Below are positions 53,831 through 64,000 of a stretch of 64,000 nucleotides of DNA, piece by piece. A model generated the notes under the pieces. That model was not told the origin of the DNA and searched no databases. It was given only the letters and a program-made list of their open reading frames with translations. Location: positions 1,927,369-1,991,368 of the forward strand of contig VZQC01012261.1 of assembly GCA_009823505.1 (NCBI GenBank). The letters run 5' to 3'. Position 1 is the stretch's first letter. Each line of letters begins with the position of its first letter. This stretch comes from Rhizomys pruinosus (lineage: Eukaryota; Chordata; Mammalia; Rodentia; Spalacidae). Made by a program: the position numbers and the translations under genes.

Positions 53831-54076
53831 TAAATATTTTTTAAATTATTTTTTATGTGTATGAATGTACTGTCTGCATGTAGGTCTGTGCACCCTTGTC
53901 ATGCAATGCCGAGGAGGTCAGAAGACGGTCTCTGATTCCCCTGGTACTGGAGTTCTCCAGGAATTGGAGTTACAGACGGTTCTCAGCCGCCATGTGGGAG
54001 CTGTGAATCAAACCTGGGTCCTCTGCAAGAGCAGTCAGCGCTCAACCGCTAGGCCATCTCTCCAGCTCCCCCCCCC
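53831..54076 (-). mobile_element. Young-type B2 SINE
   Basis: 'cccatgtttttt' before and after. Internal duplication present ('aactccaattcctggagaac' in sense). Confidence 0.95.
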
Positions 54077-54089
54077 CCATGTTTTTTTA

Positions 54090-54162
54090 ATACTGGGAAC
54101 TGAACCTAGGGCCTCATGCATGAGATGCCAACAGTGCTCTAACACTGAGCTACAGCCCCAGC
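54090..54162 (-). mobile_element. ID-type SINE
   Basis: In reverse, 'ggctgtagctcagtgttaga' and 'gggccctaggttcagttcc'-like tRNA features. Next to the B2, with the T-run as tail remnant. Confidence 0.65.
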
Positions 54163-54163
54163 C

Positions 54164-54420
54164 CTGCCTTTCCCATTCATTGCTTTGCAACTGTTCTTTA
54201 CATAGATATGAATCCTTATCAGATAAATTATCTCCAATTTTCACCCATTCTTTAGGGTATCTTTTCCCATTTTTGATGACTGACATCTTATGTTTATGTT
54301 TATGTTTTCTTATCATCGGCTGCAAAAAGCAACTGATTTCTTTAAATGAATCTCCATCCTAAATAGATCTGAATTTTCTATGTGAAAAATTATGTAATTG
54401 ATATATCATGTTTTGTTTTC
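54164..54420 (-). mobile_element. Ancient L1M relic, part 3
   Basis: 'tgaatccttatcagataaat', 'cacccattctttagggtatc' continue the antisense L1M order. Confidence 0.6.
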
Positions 54421-54690
54421 TTTTCAAATTGTACATACATTTTGCTATATTTGTCAGCTTGAGGTCCAAAACAATGTCCATAGAGCAGCAGTAACAATCA
54501 GCATCTTGTCTTGTTTCTAATAATGAGTAGCCAGTTGTTTGGTGTAGGTAGATATCATCCCTCAGGCTGAGACCATTTCTTCTATGTCTGTTTCAGAGCT
54601 TTTATTTGGAATAGATTTTGTTTTACCCCTTGCATTTTCTGCTTCTCCTGGGATGAGTATACAGGATTCTTTTTTCTTTTAAAACAGTAA
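54421..54690. other. Unassigned, possibly more L1M relic
   Basis: T-rich; no firm assignment. Confidence 0.3.
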
Positions 54691-54696
54691 CATTCA

Positions 54697-54950
54697 GGGC
54701 TGGAGAGATGGCTCAGCGGTTAAGAGCACCGACTGCTCTTGCAGAGGACCTGGGTTCAATTCCCAGCACCCACATGGTGGCTAAGAACCATCTTTAAGCC
54801 TGATGTGGTGGCACATGCCTTTAATCTTAGCACTTGGGAGGCAGAGGCAGGCAGATCTCTGTGAGTTCAAGGCCAGCCTGGTCTACAGAGTGAGCTCCAT
54901 GCCAGCTGAGACTAAAGGGAGACCCTGTCTCAAAAATAAACAAAAAAAAA
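54697..54950 (+). mobile_element. Composite B2-head/B1 SINE, copy 2
   Basis: B2 head 'gggctggagagatggctcag' to 'aagaaccatctttaag' (54697-54798), then straight into B1 'cctgatgtggtggcacatg' and a complete B1 body with A-rich tail. Box A and box B of the tRNA-like head are intact. I found no clear target duplication for this copy. Confidence 0.85.
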
Positions 54951-54967
54951 GTGAAAAAAAATCTTTT

Positions 54968-55191
54968 TTAAAATTTATTGTTATTTTTTATGTGTATTAA
55001 TGTACTGTCTGTGTGCAGGTCTGTGCACCCATGTCGTGCAAAGCATTGGAGGTCAGAAGAGGGTGTCAGATTCCCCTGGAACTGGAGTTAAAAACGGTTC
55101 TCAGTCGCCATGTGGGTGCTGGGGATCGAACCCGGGTCCTCTGCAAGAGCAGTCGGTGCTCTTAACGGCTAGGCCATCTCTCCAGCCCCCC
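54968..55191 (-). mobile_element. B2 SINE with perfect target duplications
   Basis: 'aaaaaaatcttttt' at 54954-54967 and 55192-55205. Tail-to-tail with the composite SINE. Confidence 0.95.
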
Positions 55192-55220
55192 AAAAAAATC
55201 TTTTTAAAAAGAAAAAATAA

Positions 55221-55358
55221 GCTAGGCATGGTGGTGCACAATAATTCCAGCACTTGGGAGGCAGAGGAAGAGGCAAGCAGATCTCTGCCAGTTCAAGACC
55301 AGCCTGGTCTACACAGTGAATTCCAAGCCAGCTGGAGCTATAGGGAGACCCTCTCAAA
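55221..55358 (+). mobile_element. B1 SINE
   Basis: 'gctaggcatggtggtgcaca' start; small insertion 'ggaagaggcaagc' in the middle; ends 'ctctcaaaagg' almost without tail. Confidence 0.88.
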
Positions 55359-55382
55359 AGGACCAATGCATATTGTCAGGAC

Positions 55383-55835
55383 AGGTGAAATATCTCAGCA
55401 CGTAAAACCACTCTCACCACTAAGCTGATGACCTGAGATCAGTCCTTGGAATCTGCATGATGGAAGGACAAAACTGATTTTTGTTTTTTGCCTTTTTGAG
55501 ACAGGGTCTCCCTGTAGCCCCAGCTGGCCTGGAACTCACTCTGTAGACCAGGCTGGCTTTGATCTCACAGAGATCCACCTGCCTCTGCCTCCCAAGTGCT
55601 AGGCTTGAAGGCATGGGCCACCACACCCGGCTTAAAGACGGTTCTTAGCCCCCATGTGGGTGCTGGGAATTGAACCCAGGTCCTCAGCAAGAGCAGTCAG
55701 CACTCTTAACCACTGAGCCATCTCTCCAGCCCTGACAAAACTGAGTCTTATAAATTGTCCTCTGACCTCCACACACAGTTTTATGTGCATACATATGCAC
55801 AAATACACAATAAATAAATAAATGCTAAGAAAAAT
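55383..55835 (+). mobile_element. B3-type SINE, interrupted
   Basis: 'gtgaaatatctcagcacgta', 'gctgatgacctgagatcagt', and after the composite insertion 'attgtcctctgacctccaca' and an A-rich (AAAT)n tail. The two halves join across 55478-55744. Confidence 0.75.
55478..55733 (-). mobile_element. Composite B2-head/B1 SINE, copy 3
   Basis: Minus strand: B2 head from 55733 ('gggctggagagatggctcag') to 'aagaaccgtctttaag', directly followed by B1 'ccgggtgtggtggcccatg' and an A-rich tail at 55478. 'gacaaaactga' at 55467-55477 and 55734-55744 brackets the whole unit, so head and B1 moved together. Confidence 0.92.
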
Positions 55836-55844
55836 GTGTTACCT

Positions 55845-57106
55845 GTTAGCTATCCATCACATTAACTGTTGCAGATTTCATTTAAACCTTCTGAATCTTT
55901 ACTGTTTGTTTGTTTGTTTGTTTAACTTGATAGTAGAAAGAGGGAGTCAACTCACATCTTTCACATTTTTTATTCTTTAGACACATATGTGTATAGTGAA
56001 TTTTAATTATTTCCACCTCCATTCCCTTCTCCTACTGAAAACTTTAATTATTTCCACCTCCATATCCCACTTTCTTCTTCCTAATAAGCCTTTCTCCTAC
56101 TTCCACGTCTTTTTGTTTGTGACTCATTAAGTTTAATTATAGTAGCTTTGTGAGCATGGGTGGGGTATTTACTGAAACGCAGGCAACTTATCAGTGGCTA
56201 TATCACTGAGGAAAGTAACACCCTTCCCTCAGCAGTCATGAACTGCCAATATTCTCTCAGGGAGGTGTGGGGTCTTATGGGCCCCTTTGGCTTCCACAAT
56301 GAAATGTTGATTTCCCCCCATCTTCTGCTGCAGTGTAATGACGGCGTCATGCTCAGAAGACATCTTTTTCCTCAGCTCTTCCATTCCTCCCACTCCTCTT
56401 CCATGGCGTTTCCTGAGCCTTTGAGGGAACAGCATGAATACCCTACCTCAGGCCAAGCACTGCACAATCACAGCACTTTGGCCAGTCATTTGTTTTCACA
56501 TTAACTGCCTTCCACAGCAGTAAGAAGCTTCTCTGATAGAAACTGGGTGCATCATTAATCTCAGATAGTGACTAGAGGTTGGGCCCAAAGTCACATATTT
56601 TGATGCTAGATTTCCTAGTTCTCTTTGTTTACTCCCCTTTTTATAGAGGCTATTTTATTCATTCACAAACAGAATGATATATATTCCTAGTCAAAGGAAA
56701 CTTTTATCATTATCTACTGCCAAAATGCTTTTGTCTCAAGAATACTTGTTTTTCATATACAATTATCTGTTTTTTTCTGGGTATAGGTAATTTGCTGGGT
56801 ATATTTTCTCTCTTTAATTTTGAATCTGTCCTTGAACACAGTGATCCGGGACAGTATATTGTTTACTTAGAAGTTTATTCTGTTTAATAAAAAAGCTTTA
56901 TATAGCCTTAGTTTAAAAGATAAAACACTGAAAATATATTACTGTCCCAAAGTCTGGACCCATCTAACCTGCAAATACAAGTGCTGCGTAAGTCACCTAT
57001 ATCAACTGAAAGAACAGGACAAAATTATGAATGAGAGCCAGGGCATTTCATACAATGAAATTTTACATAACCGAAGGATCTTTCAAGGACTAGTAAATGC
57101 ATTTAC
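55845..57106. other. Long single-copy stretch, no gene recognised
   Basis: About 1.26 kb. The 114-codon frame 56160-56504 (+) is open but shows no recognisable domain; its antisense is also open. Confidence 0.45.
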
Positions 57107-57120
57107 AAAAGAAAAAATAA

Positions 57121-57359
57121 TGGGTTTGGAGAGATGGCCTAGCAGTTAAGAGCACCGACTGCTCTTGCAGAGGACCAGGGTTCAATCCCCAGCACCCACA
57201 TGGCGGCTAAGAACCGTCTATAACTCCAATTCCAGGAGAACTCCAGTTCCAGGGGAGTCCGACGCCCTCTTCTGACCTCCGCCGCATTGCACGACACGGG
57301 TGCACAAACCTACATGCAGACAATACACTCATACACATACAAAAATAAATAAAATTTAA
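57121..57359 (+). mobile_element. Young B2 SINE
   Basis: 'aaaagaaaaaataa' at 57107-57120 and 57360-57373. Internal duplication present. Confidence 0.95.
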
Positions 57360-57373
57360 AAAAGAAAAAATAA

Positions 57374-58255
57374 AAACAGAATAGCGTGAAGTCCCACTAT
57401 TCTAAATCAGCTTCTTCCGATCAAAATAAACCCAGTTTCCTGGAAAACAACATGCTTTGTTTGCTGTCTCTGAGAACTCAAGTGTTGATTCATCAAAGCA
57501 GATTCCACAGACAACAGGAAATTCTGCTTTTGAGGAAACACAGCAGAGCTTGAGTGAGCATGGCAGGGCAAACTGACAAGCCATACAAGGCCAAAAGAAT
57601 TATAATGTAACAGTACTAAGCTTCAGATGGAAAACAAAAGCAATGAAAAGGAAGAAAGAAGCCTTTTAGAGATAGCCAGAGATAAAGGAACAATAACAAT
57701 GTTTATGATATTTAAAGCCCCTTTTTTTGAAAAGGGAATTTTTTTTTTCTTAGCATAAAATATTTTATTCTAGGTGTCAATGAAAGAAAATCGCCCAGGC
57801 ATTGTGGATGCCTTTTCAGTACAAATCCAGAATCTTTTTGTTTATGGCTTTGTTAGGGGTCTCGATTGTGTTATTTTTTTCTACCTACACCAATTAAAGA
57901 ATTAAAAAAGCAGGAAAAAAATCCTAGGTACAGGAGACAGAAAAAGGTAAACAAACTTTATGGAAAGAGAAAAAACCCCCACACACATCCATACACAGAC
58001 TCACCCAGAAAAAAAGGATCTACACAAGTGAAGAGGGGACTCAGAAACTAAAAACATCAAAATCGTCTAGCTTCTAAAGGGACTGGGTTTTAAAGCATTT
58101 TAGTGGTTCTCATTCCTCTCATTTTGGACTGGTCAACTTAAAAAAAAAAAAAAAAGGAAAAAGTGTATACTGATAGGTTAAAGCTCTAAACTAATATGTC
58201 CAGGGGTACTTGACTCTAAGCAGGTCGCTTGAAGAGCCCTATGGAGTTAAAAACA
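57374..58255. other. Single-copy sequence, no gene recognised
   Basis: Includes A-rich tracts at 57970-58015 and 58141-58156. No coding or repeat assignment. Confidence 0.45.
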
Positions 58256-60665
58256 GGCTTTCTTGGCCCCCTTTTCAAATATGAGGTGGCTGAAATTGTA
58301 TATGCTCGTTTGGATCTTCAGTTTTGTTCCATTAGTCTACAGGTCTGTTTTTGTGCCAGTACCAGGCTGTTTTTATGACTATAGGCCTGTAGTATAGTTT
58401 GAGGTCTGGTATAGAAATCCCCCCTGTATTGATCTTTTCACTCGGGGTTGCTTTGGCTATTTGGGGTCTTTTGTTTTCCATATGAATTTAATAATTTTTT
58501 TTCCAAGCCTGCAAAGAAAGACCTTGGGATTTTAAGTGAGATTGTGTTGAATATGTATATTAATTTGGGTAGAATGGACATTTTTACTACATTAATTTTT
58601 CCAATCCATGAGCATGGTAGGTCTTTCCATCTTCTGATGTCTTCTTCAATGTCAGGAGTTTATAATTTTTGTTGTAGAGATCCTTGGTGTCTTTGGTTAG
58701 GTTTGTTCCTATGTATTTTATTGTTTTTGAGGCTATTGTGAGTGGGAAGATCTCCTTGTAGTCCTTCAGTTGCTTGATTTTTCTAGATTTATTTTGTATC
58801 CTGCCACTTTACCAAAGCTCTTAATCGTTTCTAGGAGTTTTCTGGTGGAGTTCTTAGCATCCCCTTGGTAAACTATCATATCATCTGCAAAAAGGGATAG
58901 TTTTACTTCCTCTTTTCCAATTAGTATTCCTTTAATTGCCTTTTCTTGCCTTATTTCCTTAGCCAGTGTTTCAAGCACTATATTGAAGAGGAGTGGTGAC
59001 ATGGATCAGCCTTGTTGGGTTCCTACCTTTATGGGGAATCCTTCTAACTTTTCTCCATTTAGGATGATGCTGGCTGTGGATTTCTTATATAGGACTTTGA
59101 AAGACAGCATCTTCAGCAAATGGTGTTGGCAAAACTGGATCACCACTTGTAGAAAAATAAAATTAAACCCCTACCTCTCACCCTGTACAAAAATCAACTC
59201 CAAATGGATCAAAGACCTCAATGTGAAACCCAAAATTCTGAAGGTGATAGAAGAAAAAGTTGGCAGCAACTTACAAGACATAGCTGTAGGAAAAGACTTT
59301 CTAAATCAGACAGCAGCTGCTCAGGAAATAAGGTTGACAATTGACAATTAGGACTTTATTAAACTCAAAAGTTTCTGTACAGCAAAAGAAACAGTCAGGG
59401 AAGTGAAGAGAAAACCCACAGAGTGGGAGGAAACCTTCACTGCTGATACATCTGACATTAACTTCCAGAATAGATAAACTATTCAAAAAACCAAGAAGTA
59501 AGAAAACAAATGACTTACTCAAAAGATGGAGTAAAGAGCTGACCAGTGACTTCACAAGTGAGGAAATAGAGATGGCTGAGAAACACCTTAAAAAGTGTTC
59601 AACATCACTAATAATTAAGGAAATGCAAATTAAAACCACTTTAAGATATCATCTCACCCCGATAAGGCTGGCAAGGATGAAGTAAACAAATGATACTAAA
59701 TGCTGGAGAGGGTGTGGGGAAAGGGAAACACTCATCCAATGCTGGTGGGAATGCAAACTTGTATAACCACTATGGAAAGCAATATGAAGAACCCTTAAGA
59801 GACTCAAAATGAGGGGCTGGAGAAATGGCCTAGCGGTTAAGAGCTCCAACTGCTCTTGCAGAGGACCAGGGTTTGATCCCCAGCACCCACATGGCAACAG
59901 AGAACCGTCTGTAACTCCGATTCCAAGAGAACTCCAGTTCCAGGGGAATCCAACGCCCTCTTCTGACCTCCGTAGCATTGCACGACATGGGTGCACAAAT
60001 CTACATGCAGCCAGTACATTCATACACATAAAAAAAAAAAAAAGACTCAAAATGAGCCTACCACCTGACACAGCCATACCACATCTGGGAATATATCCAT
60101 CTCTTCCTACCACAGAGATACATGTACAGCCATGTTTATTGCAGCTCTCTTCACAATATCGAAGAGCTGGAACCAACCCAAGTGCCCTTCAACCAATGAG
60201 TGGATAGAGAAAATGTGGTACATCTACACAATGGAGTTCTATGCAGCAGTAAAGAAAGATGACATCATGAAATTTGCAGGTAAATGGATGGAACTAGAAG
60301 ATTTTATGCTAAGTGAAGTAACAAAATCCCAGAAAAATAAAAGATGAATGGTATCCCTCATCTGTGGATGCTAGTACCAAGTACCTAGTTGTAATACAAA
60401 CTGAACAACGATAATGTTATATTCCTCATGATCTGAAGACAACTATGCTCTTGCAATGTGGATCTCTAACCAGGTTCTAGAGCTGACCTAACATTTATTT
60501 TCAGACCTTGGGTTTTTGGTACATGATGGAGGGGACGTGTGCATCTTTTAGAGTATTATGGGATTGAAATGGAAAGATGGGAATCAAGAAATATGATATG
60601 GAAATAACATACAGTTTGTTTCCAAAGGATACAATCTTAATATCGGTACAATGTAATAGGCTGGT
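58256..60665 (+). mobile_element. L1 with 5' inversion (twin priming), copy 3
   Basis: 58256-59097 is ORF2 on the minus strand (FADD in the - frame 58766-59002). At 59098 it switches to the plus strand at 'aagacagcatcttcagcaaa' and runs through the ORF2 C-terminus and start of the 3' UTR. The two halves meet with almost no loss: the minus part ends at the 'HLIFEKGAK' codons and the plus part begins at '[10 protein letters not shown]'. I found no certain target duplication, and the 3' end is unclear. Frames are broken. Confidence 0.88.
59814..60042 (+). mobile_element. Young B2 SINE inside L1
   Basis: 'agactcaaaatgag' at 59800-59813 and 60043-60056 (14 bases, perfect). Confidence 0.97.
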
Positions 60666-61835
60666 GCAACTTAGCCTTTCTGGGTGCTTAATGACCATAC
60701 TTAACACCCATACCAATTGGCCGAGGGACCTAAGGGATAACTTTGTTCCTTGCCCTCAGAGGCCAACCAAGTCTTAGGGGATTATGCATGGGGGCACCTC
60801 TTGAAATGTCCTACAGATGTGGGTCACCAGTCTTCCTGTTCAGGGAGGTCTTGGAGAGCCCCTGATGGGACCTCAGCCAGTGTCCAGTCTACAGAGAGGA
60901 AAGTCTGCTCATGCTTCAGAAAAGGAGGCCTGGTCTAGCAAGACCTGCTTTTGTCCTCGAGTGGATGGAACTGGTGAATGAAAAGCTGAAAGGAGCAAGG
61001 GGCTCCCATCCTCCCCCCCCAAAAAAAAACCCCCTGAGAGACCCCTGAGGACCAGATCCTCAACTGACCTTGAGAAAACAAAACCTTGTTAATCTGGGCT
61101 AACTGTGTGGCCTTAAGCATCCAAAAGGAAATTATAACCAGATACAAATAATCAGTAAGACCAGAGAAACTGTACTGCAGACATAGAACTTGAGATCTAG
61201 CTGAGCATGGTGGTGCACGCCTTTAATCCTAGCACTCGGGAGGCAGAGGCAGGGGGAATCTTTGTGAGTTCAAGGCCAGCCTGGTCTACAGAGTGAGTTC
61301 CAGGACAGCTGGGAGCTACAGGGAGACCCTGTCTCGAAAAGAACAAAAAAATAAAAAAACAAACTTGAGATCTTAGTAAAAAGACAAAAAGAATAAAGAG
61401 AGAGTACTATTGTTTGGCCTATCTCCCATTCTTACTGGCAAGTGCATCTACTCTGTGGCTGCCACCACTTTTGGCACTCCTCAAAGACATGAGACACAGC
61501 TTTTTAACCTCCTAATGTAGACTGAGGATTCATGTCTCTCCAAGAATCCTCCAAACCTTCAATGCCAGATGGGGACTACTGAAATACCCAGCTTATGGAC
61601 TAAACAGCTAAGGGGATGTCAGCCTTGTCAGAGTGTAGACTGCCATTGTTGGACTACCTGGGCTGTATCATAGAGGCTGGTGCAGGGACTTCATTTTGGG
61701 GGACCATGGGAAGGAAAGACCCTAAAGTGGAGCAAAAGTTCAGGATTGATGGTTGTTTGGGATTGCCAAGGAGGAACCTTCGAGCACTTCCTTAAGGAAA
61801 ACATGACATCTTTTAGGGAAGAAAAAAAATCCTCC
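60666..61835. other. Unassigned sequence between two L1 3' UTR pieces
   Basis: Resembles neither L1 nor SINE except for the B1 at 61199. 61430-61690 ('gggactactgaaatacccag', 'ccattgttggactacctggg') has the feel of a rodent LTR-type repeat, but I cannot name it. Confidence 0.35.
61199..61362 (+). mobile_element. B1 SINE with perfect target duplications
   Basis: 'acttgagatct' at 61188-61198 and 61363-61373. Confidence 0.97.
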
Positions 61836-62120
61836 AATTCAAGTGATATGTGTATGTATGTATGTATGTATGTATGTATGTATATAAAAGTATATATATA
61901 TAATGTAGCAACACAAGTTGGAGTGAAAAACAACAAAAGAACTGAAAAAAGGAAAAAACTCTGGAAAGACTCAGAAAAAGATGCAAGACATGTATGGAAG
62001 AGTGTAGGGACTTGGGTGGGATGAGGGGCATGGAAAGGGAAGTGACTCTAGAGTTGATCGAGAAATGATGTATGACCTATGGAAAAAGTTTAATAATAAT
62101 AACAATAATAAATGGAAAAA
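61836..62120 (+). mobile_element. 5'-truncated L1 3' end, second 3' UTR type
   Basis: Begins in a (TATG)n tract (61848-61882), then 'ctctggaaagactcagaaaa', 'atgcaagacatgtatggaag', and ends 'ctatggaaaaagtttaataa', as does the nested piece at 40130-40626. Confidence 0.8.
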
Positions 62121-62140
62121 AAAGAAAAGGAATCTTGATA

Positions 62141-62683
62141 GAAAAAAAACGGGGGCTTCTTCCCGGTGTTAAAATAAAGCCTACTGAGCTTGTGTCTACC
62201 AAACAGCAGCAGGAAGTGGGCCCTGTCATTATTCCTTGGTGACCCTGTTAGCTTATTAGGGATTTAGTACCTTACATTTTCTTTTCTCACAAAGCAAACT
62301 TCAACCTGGCAATTATAACAACAAATGTCAACAGTCTAAAAGGCATTCAGCAATTTTGGAATTGAACTGTGTCACACCATCACCAACATTTCTGCCTAAG
62401 AATGTGGGGACCCTTGAGGCCCACCATCACTCCCAGCGCCCTCTCAGCAGGGCTAGCCTCGGGCTTACTGAACTTCAGCCTGAGACTCAGGCACTGCTGC
62501 ATGCTGAGTCCTGGGAGCAGCATGCTTACAAGTGAAAGGGCGGCTTCCACTTTCTCTTTTCATGCTACTGTGCTTTCAACCCTTTTGATGTTTCTTGTCT
62601 TTCTTTTCTATGTCTTCTCTTTCTCTCTGCCTCCTTCTTGGTCCAAATTCCATGCCAGTAACAGGCCTGAGTCTTCTTAATGG
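62141..62683. other. Single-copy sequence, no gene recognised
   Basis: The 103-codon frame 62369-62680 (+) ends in low-complexity Ser/Phe/Leu sequence; no domain. Confidence 0.4.
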
Positions 62684-62912
62684 CTTTTTAAAAATTTTTT
62701 ATTTATTTTTGTATGTGTATGAATGTACCATCTGCATGTAGGTTTGTGCACCCGTGTCGTGCAATGCCGCAGAGGTCAGAAGAGGGTGTCGGATTCCCCT
62801 GGAACTGGAGTTAAGGACGGTTCTTAGGTGCCATGTGGGTGCTGGGGATCAAACCTGGGTCTTCTGCAAGAGCAGTCAGTGCTCTTAACCACTAGGCCAT
62901 CTCTCCAGCCCG
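62684..62912 (-). mobile_element. B2 SINE
   Basis: Minus-strand B2 with intact box A and B; lacks the internal duplication. Confidence 0.95.
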
Positions 62913-62994
62913 GCCTTAGTCTTCTTGACCTAAACTGATGTTGATCAATTTGTAGAGGACACCTGAGGGAGGCAATGGCTCCATTGATCCTGAG

Positions 62995-63101
62995 TTTTGG
63001 GGAACCCCATACTGGTTTTCATAATGGTGGTAGCACCTTACATTCCCAACTCTCCACAATTTCACTAACACATTTTTGACTCTGATACACATCATTCTAC
63101 A
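62995..63101 (-). mobile_element. L1M relic fragment, paralogue of 50140-50243
   Basis: 'taatggtggtagcaccttac' and 'actaacacatttttgactc' match 50160-50225 in order and share the same deletions relative to the L1M consensus. Confidence 0.7.
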
Positions 63102-63302
63102 GGGCTGGAGAGATGGCTTATTGATTAAGAGCACTGGCTGCTCTTGCAGAGGGCCCTAGCTGGATTCCCAGTATCCACATGGAAGCTAACAACCATCCAT
63201 AACTCCAGCTCTAGAGGCTATGACACCCTTCTCTGACCTCTTTGGGCATTGCACAATATGTGTGCAAGTACCTACATGCAAGCAATGTACTCATACACAT
63301 AA

Positions 63303-63303
<1 letters not shown>
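63102..63303 (+). mobile_element. B2 SINE at same site as 50244
   Basis: 'cattctac' directly precedes the head in both copies. The right-hand target duplication is missing here; the tail runs into an (AAT)n tract. Confidence 0.9.

Positions 63304-63343
<40 letters not shown>
63304..63343. repeat. (AAT)n microsatellite
   Basis: About 13 AAT units grown from the B2 tail. Confidence 0.97.
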
Positions 63344-63345
<2 letters not shown>

Positions 63346-63354
63346 TGTCCAGAA

Positions 63355-63656
63355 TAGAACTGGCAAAATGGGGAAGCAGGTTCCAACCTTAGCCAAAGAA
63401 CTATTGGCAACTGATTACTGTTGGGCGAGGCAGAGTTGGTCTTCTTTAAGGAAGTGACTCCAGATAGGGTGACGAGACTCTCATGGATGAACTTGTACCA
63501 ATGGACACCCAGGTACAGATGCTTGACAGAATATGCCCTAACATATATGACAAAATGCATGAAACCCAGTGGGGGGATTTGGGGGATGTGGATGGAGGAG
63601 GGAGGTCTAAATTTGATTAAGATCTATTATGTGAAATGCACAAAAACTCAATAAAA
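63355..63656 (+). mobile_element. Lx-type L1 3' UTR and end
   Basis: 'gccaaagaactattggcaac', 'aaggaagtgactccagatag', ending 'gtgaaatgcacaaaaactca' and 'ataaaaat'. Confidence 0.75.
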
Positions 63657-63670
63657 ATATACATTAAAAA

Positions 63671-63914
63671 GGGCTGGAGAGATGGCCTAGCGGTTAAGAG
63701 CGCCGACCGCTCTTACAGAGGACCCGGGTTTGATCCCCAGCACCCACATGGCGGCCGAGAACCGTCTGAAACTCCTATTCCAGGAGAACTCCAGTTCCAG
63801 GGGAATCCGACACCCTCTTCTGACCTCCGCGGCATTGCACGACACAGGTGCACACACCTGCATGCAGACAGTACATTCATACACATACCGAAATAAATAA
63901 AAATTTAAAAAGAT
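63671..63914 (+). mobile_element. Young, near-consensus B2 SINE
   Basis: 'atatacattaaaaa' at 63657-63670 and 63915-63928. Retains most CpGs, the internal duplication and the (AAAT)-type tail. One of the best-preserved copies in the window. Confidence 0.97.
63683..63737 (+). promoter_or_regulatory. Pol III internal promoter of B2 (boxes A and B)
   Basis: Box A 'tggcctagcgg' at 63683-63693 and box B 'ggtttgatccc' at 63727-63737, spaced as in tRNA genes. The same pair is present in the other young B2 copies. Activity is inferred. Confidence 0.7.
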
Positions 63915-64000
63915 ATATACATTAAAAATAAATTTGAGGCACAAATGCCATTGGTTTGGGTGTGGTTGGAAGATGTGCTAGAGAAACCCTTCCATGCCTC

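Noticed and set aside
61848..61900. Promoter TATA cluster
   Set aside because: The TATA-like words lie in a (TATG)n/(TA)n microsatellite inside an L1 3' UTR.

Overview
The window is mammalian nuclear DNA, from a mouse-like (muroid) rodent. The evidence is the repeats. There are dozens of B1 (7SL-derived) and B2/B3/B4/ID (tRNA-derived) SINEs, rodent L1 and older Lx-type L1 copies, ORR1/MT-like MaLR LTRs, and relics shared by all mammals (MIR, MER5-like hAT, L1M). The B2 and B1 consensus forms differ from those of house mouse and rat, so it is probably another muroid; I cannot name the species. I see no host protein-coding exon, rRNA, tRNA or miRNA gene that I can support. The stretch reads as intergenic or deep intronic sequence. 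The only long credible coding sequence belongs to an L1 retrotransposon at 40.8-44.5 kb.

Layout. 1-25 kb: mostly single-copy or very old sequence with scattered SINEs, MaLR LTRs, a MIR, a MER5-like relic, Lx 3' ends, an L1 3' fragment pair, microsatellites and an ERVL pol relic. It includes one single-N assembly gap at 1533 flanked by an exact 247-base duplication. 25-45 kb: an L1 nest. A twin-primed (5'-inverted) L1 with perfect target-site duplications lies at 25.1-27.2 kb. A minus-strand Lx copy follows at 27.6-30.6 kb. A long minus-strand L1 at 30.9-36.6 kb is punctured by seven or more later insertions. A second twin-primed L1 occupies 36.6-40.8 kb. Then comes an L1 with 5' UTR, open ORF1 and an intact endonuclease reading frame, but with its 3' half missing. 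45-64 kb: SINE-rich sequence, a 42-bp minisatellite, an IAP-like solo LTR, ancient antisense L1M relics, a third twin-primed L1 (58.3-60.7 kb), and B2 copies up to the right edge.

How the parts work together: the autonomous driver is L1 (ORF1 RNA-binding protein, ORF2 endonuclease/reverse transcriptase). Nearly all other insertions (B1, B2, B4, chimeric SINEs, tiny cDNA fragments) carry the marks of L1-driven target-primed reverse transcription: A-tails and 7-17 base target duplications, which I located by eye.

The most interesting items are: (1) a composite B2-head/B1 SINE with the same junction in three copies; (2) an insertion made of three GC-rich ~118-bp monomers fused to an L1 3' terminus and A-tail, an SVA-like architecture; (3) three L1 copies with 5' inversion; (4) a 46-base retrocopy of an mRNA 3' end; (5) signs of assembly trouble at 1533 and 33.4-33.9 kb. 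Repeat family names come from recognition of consensus features, without a database search.
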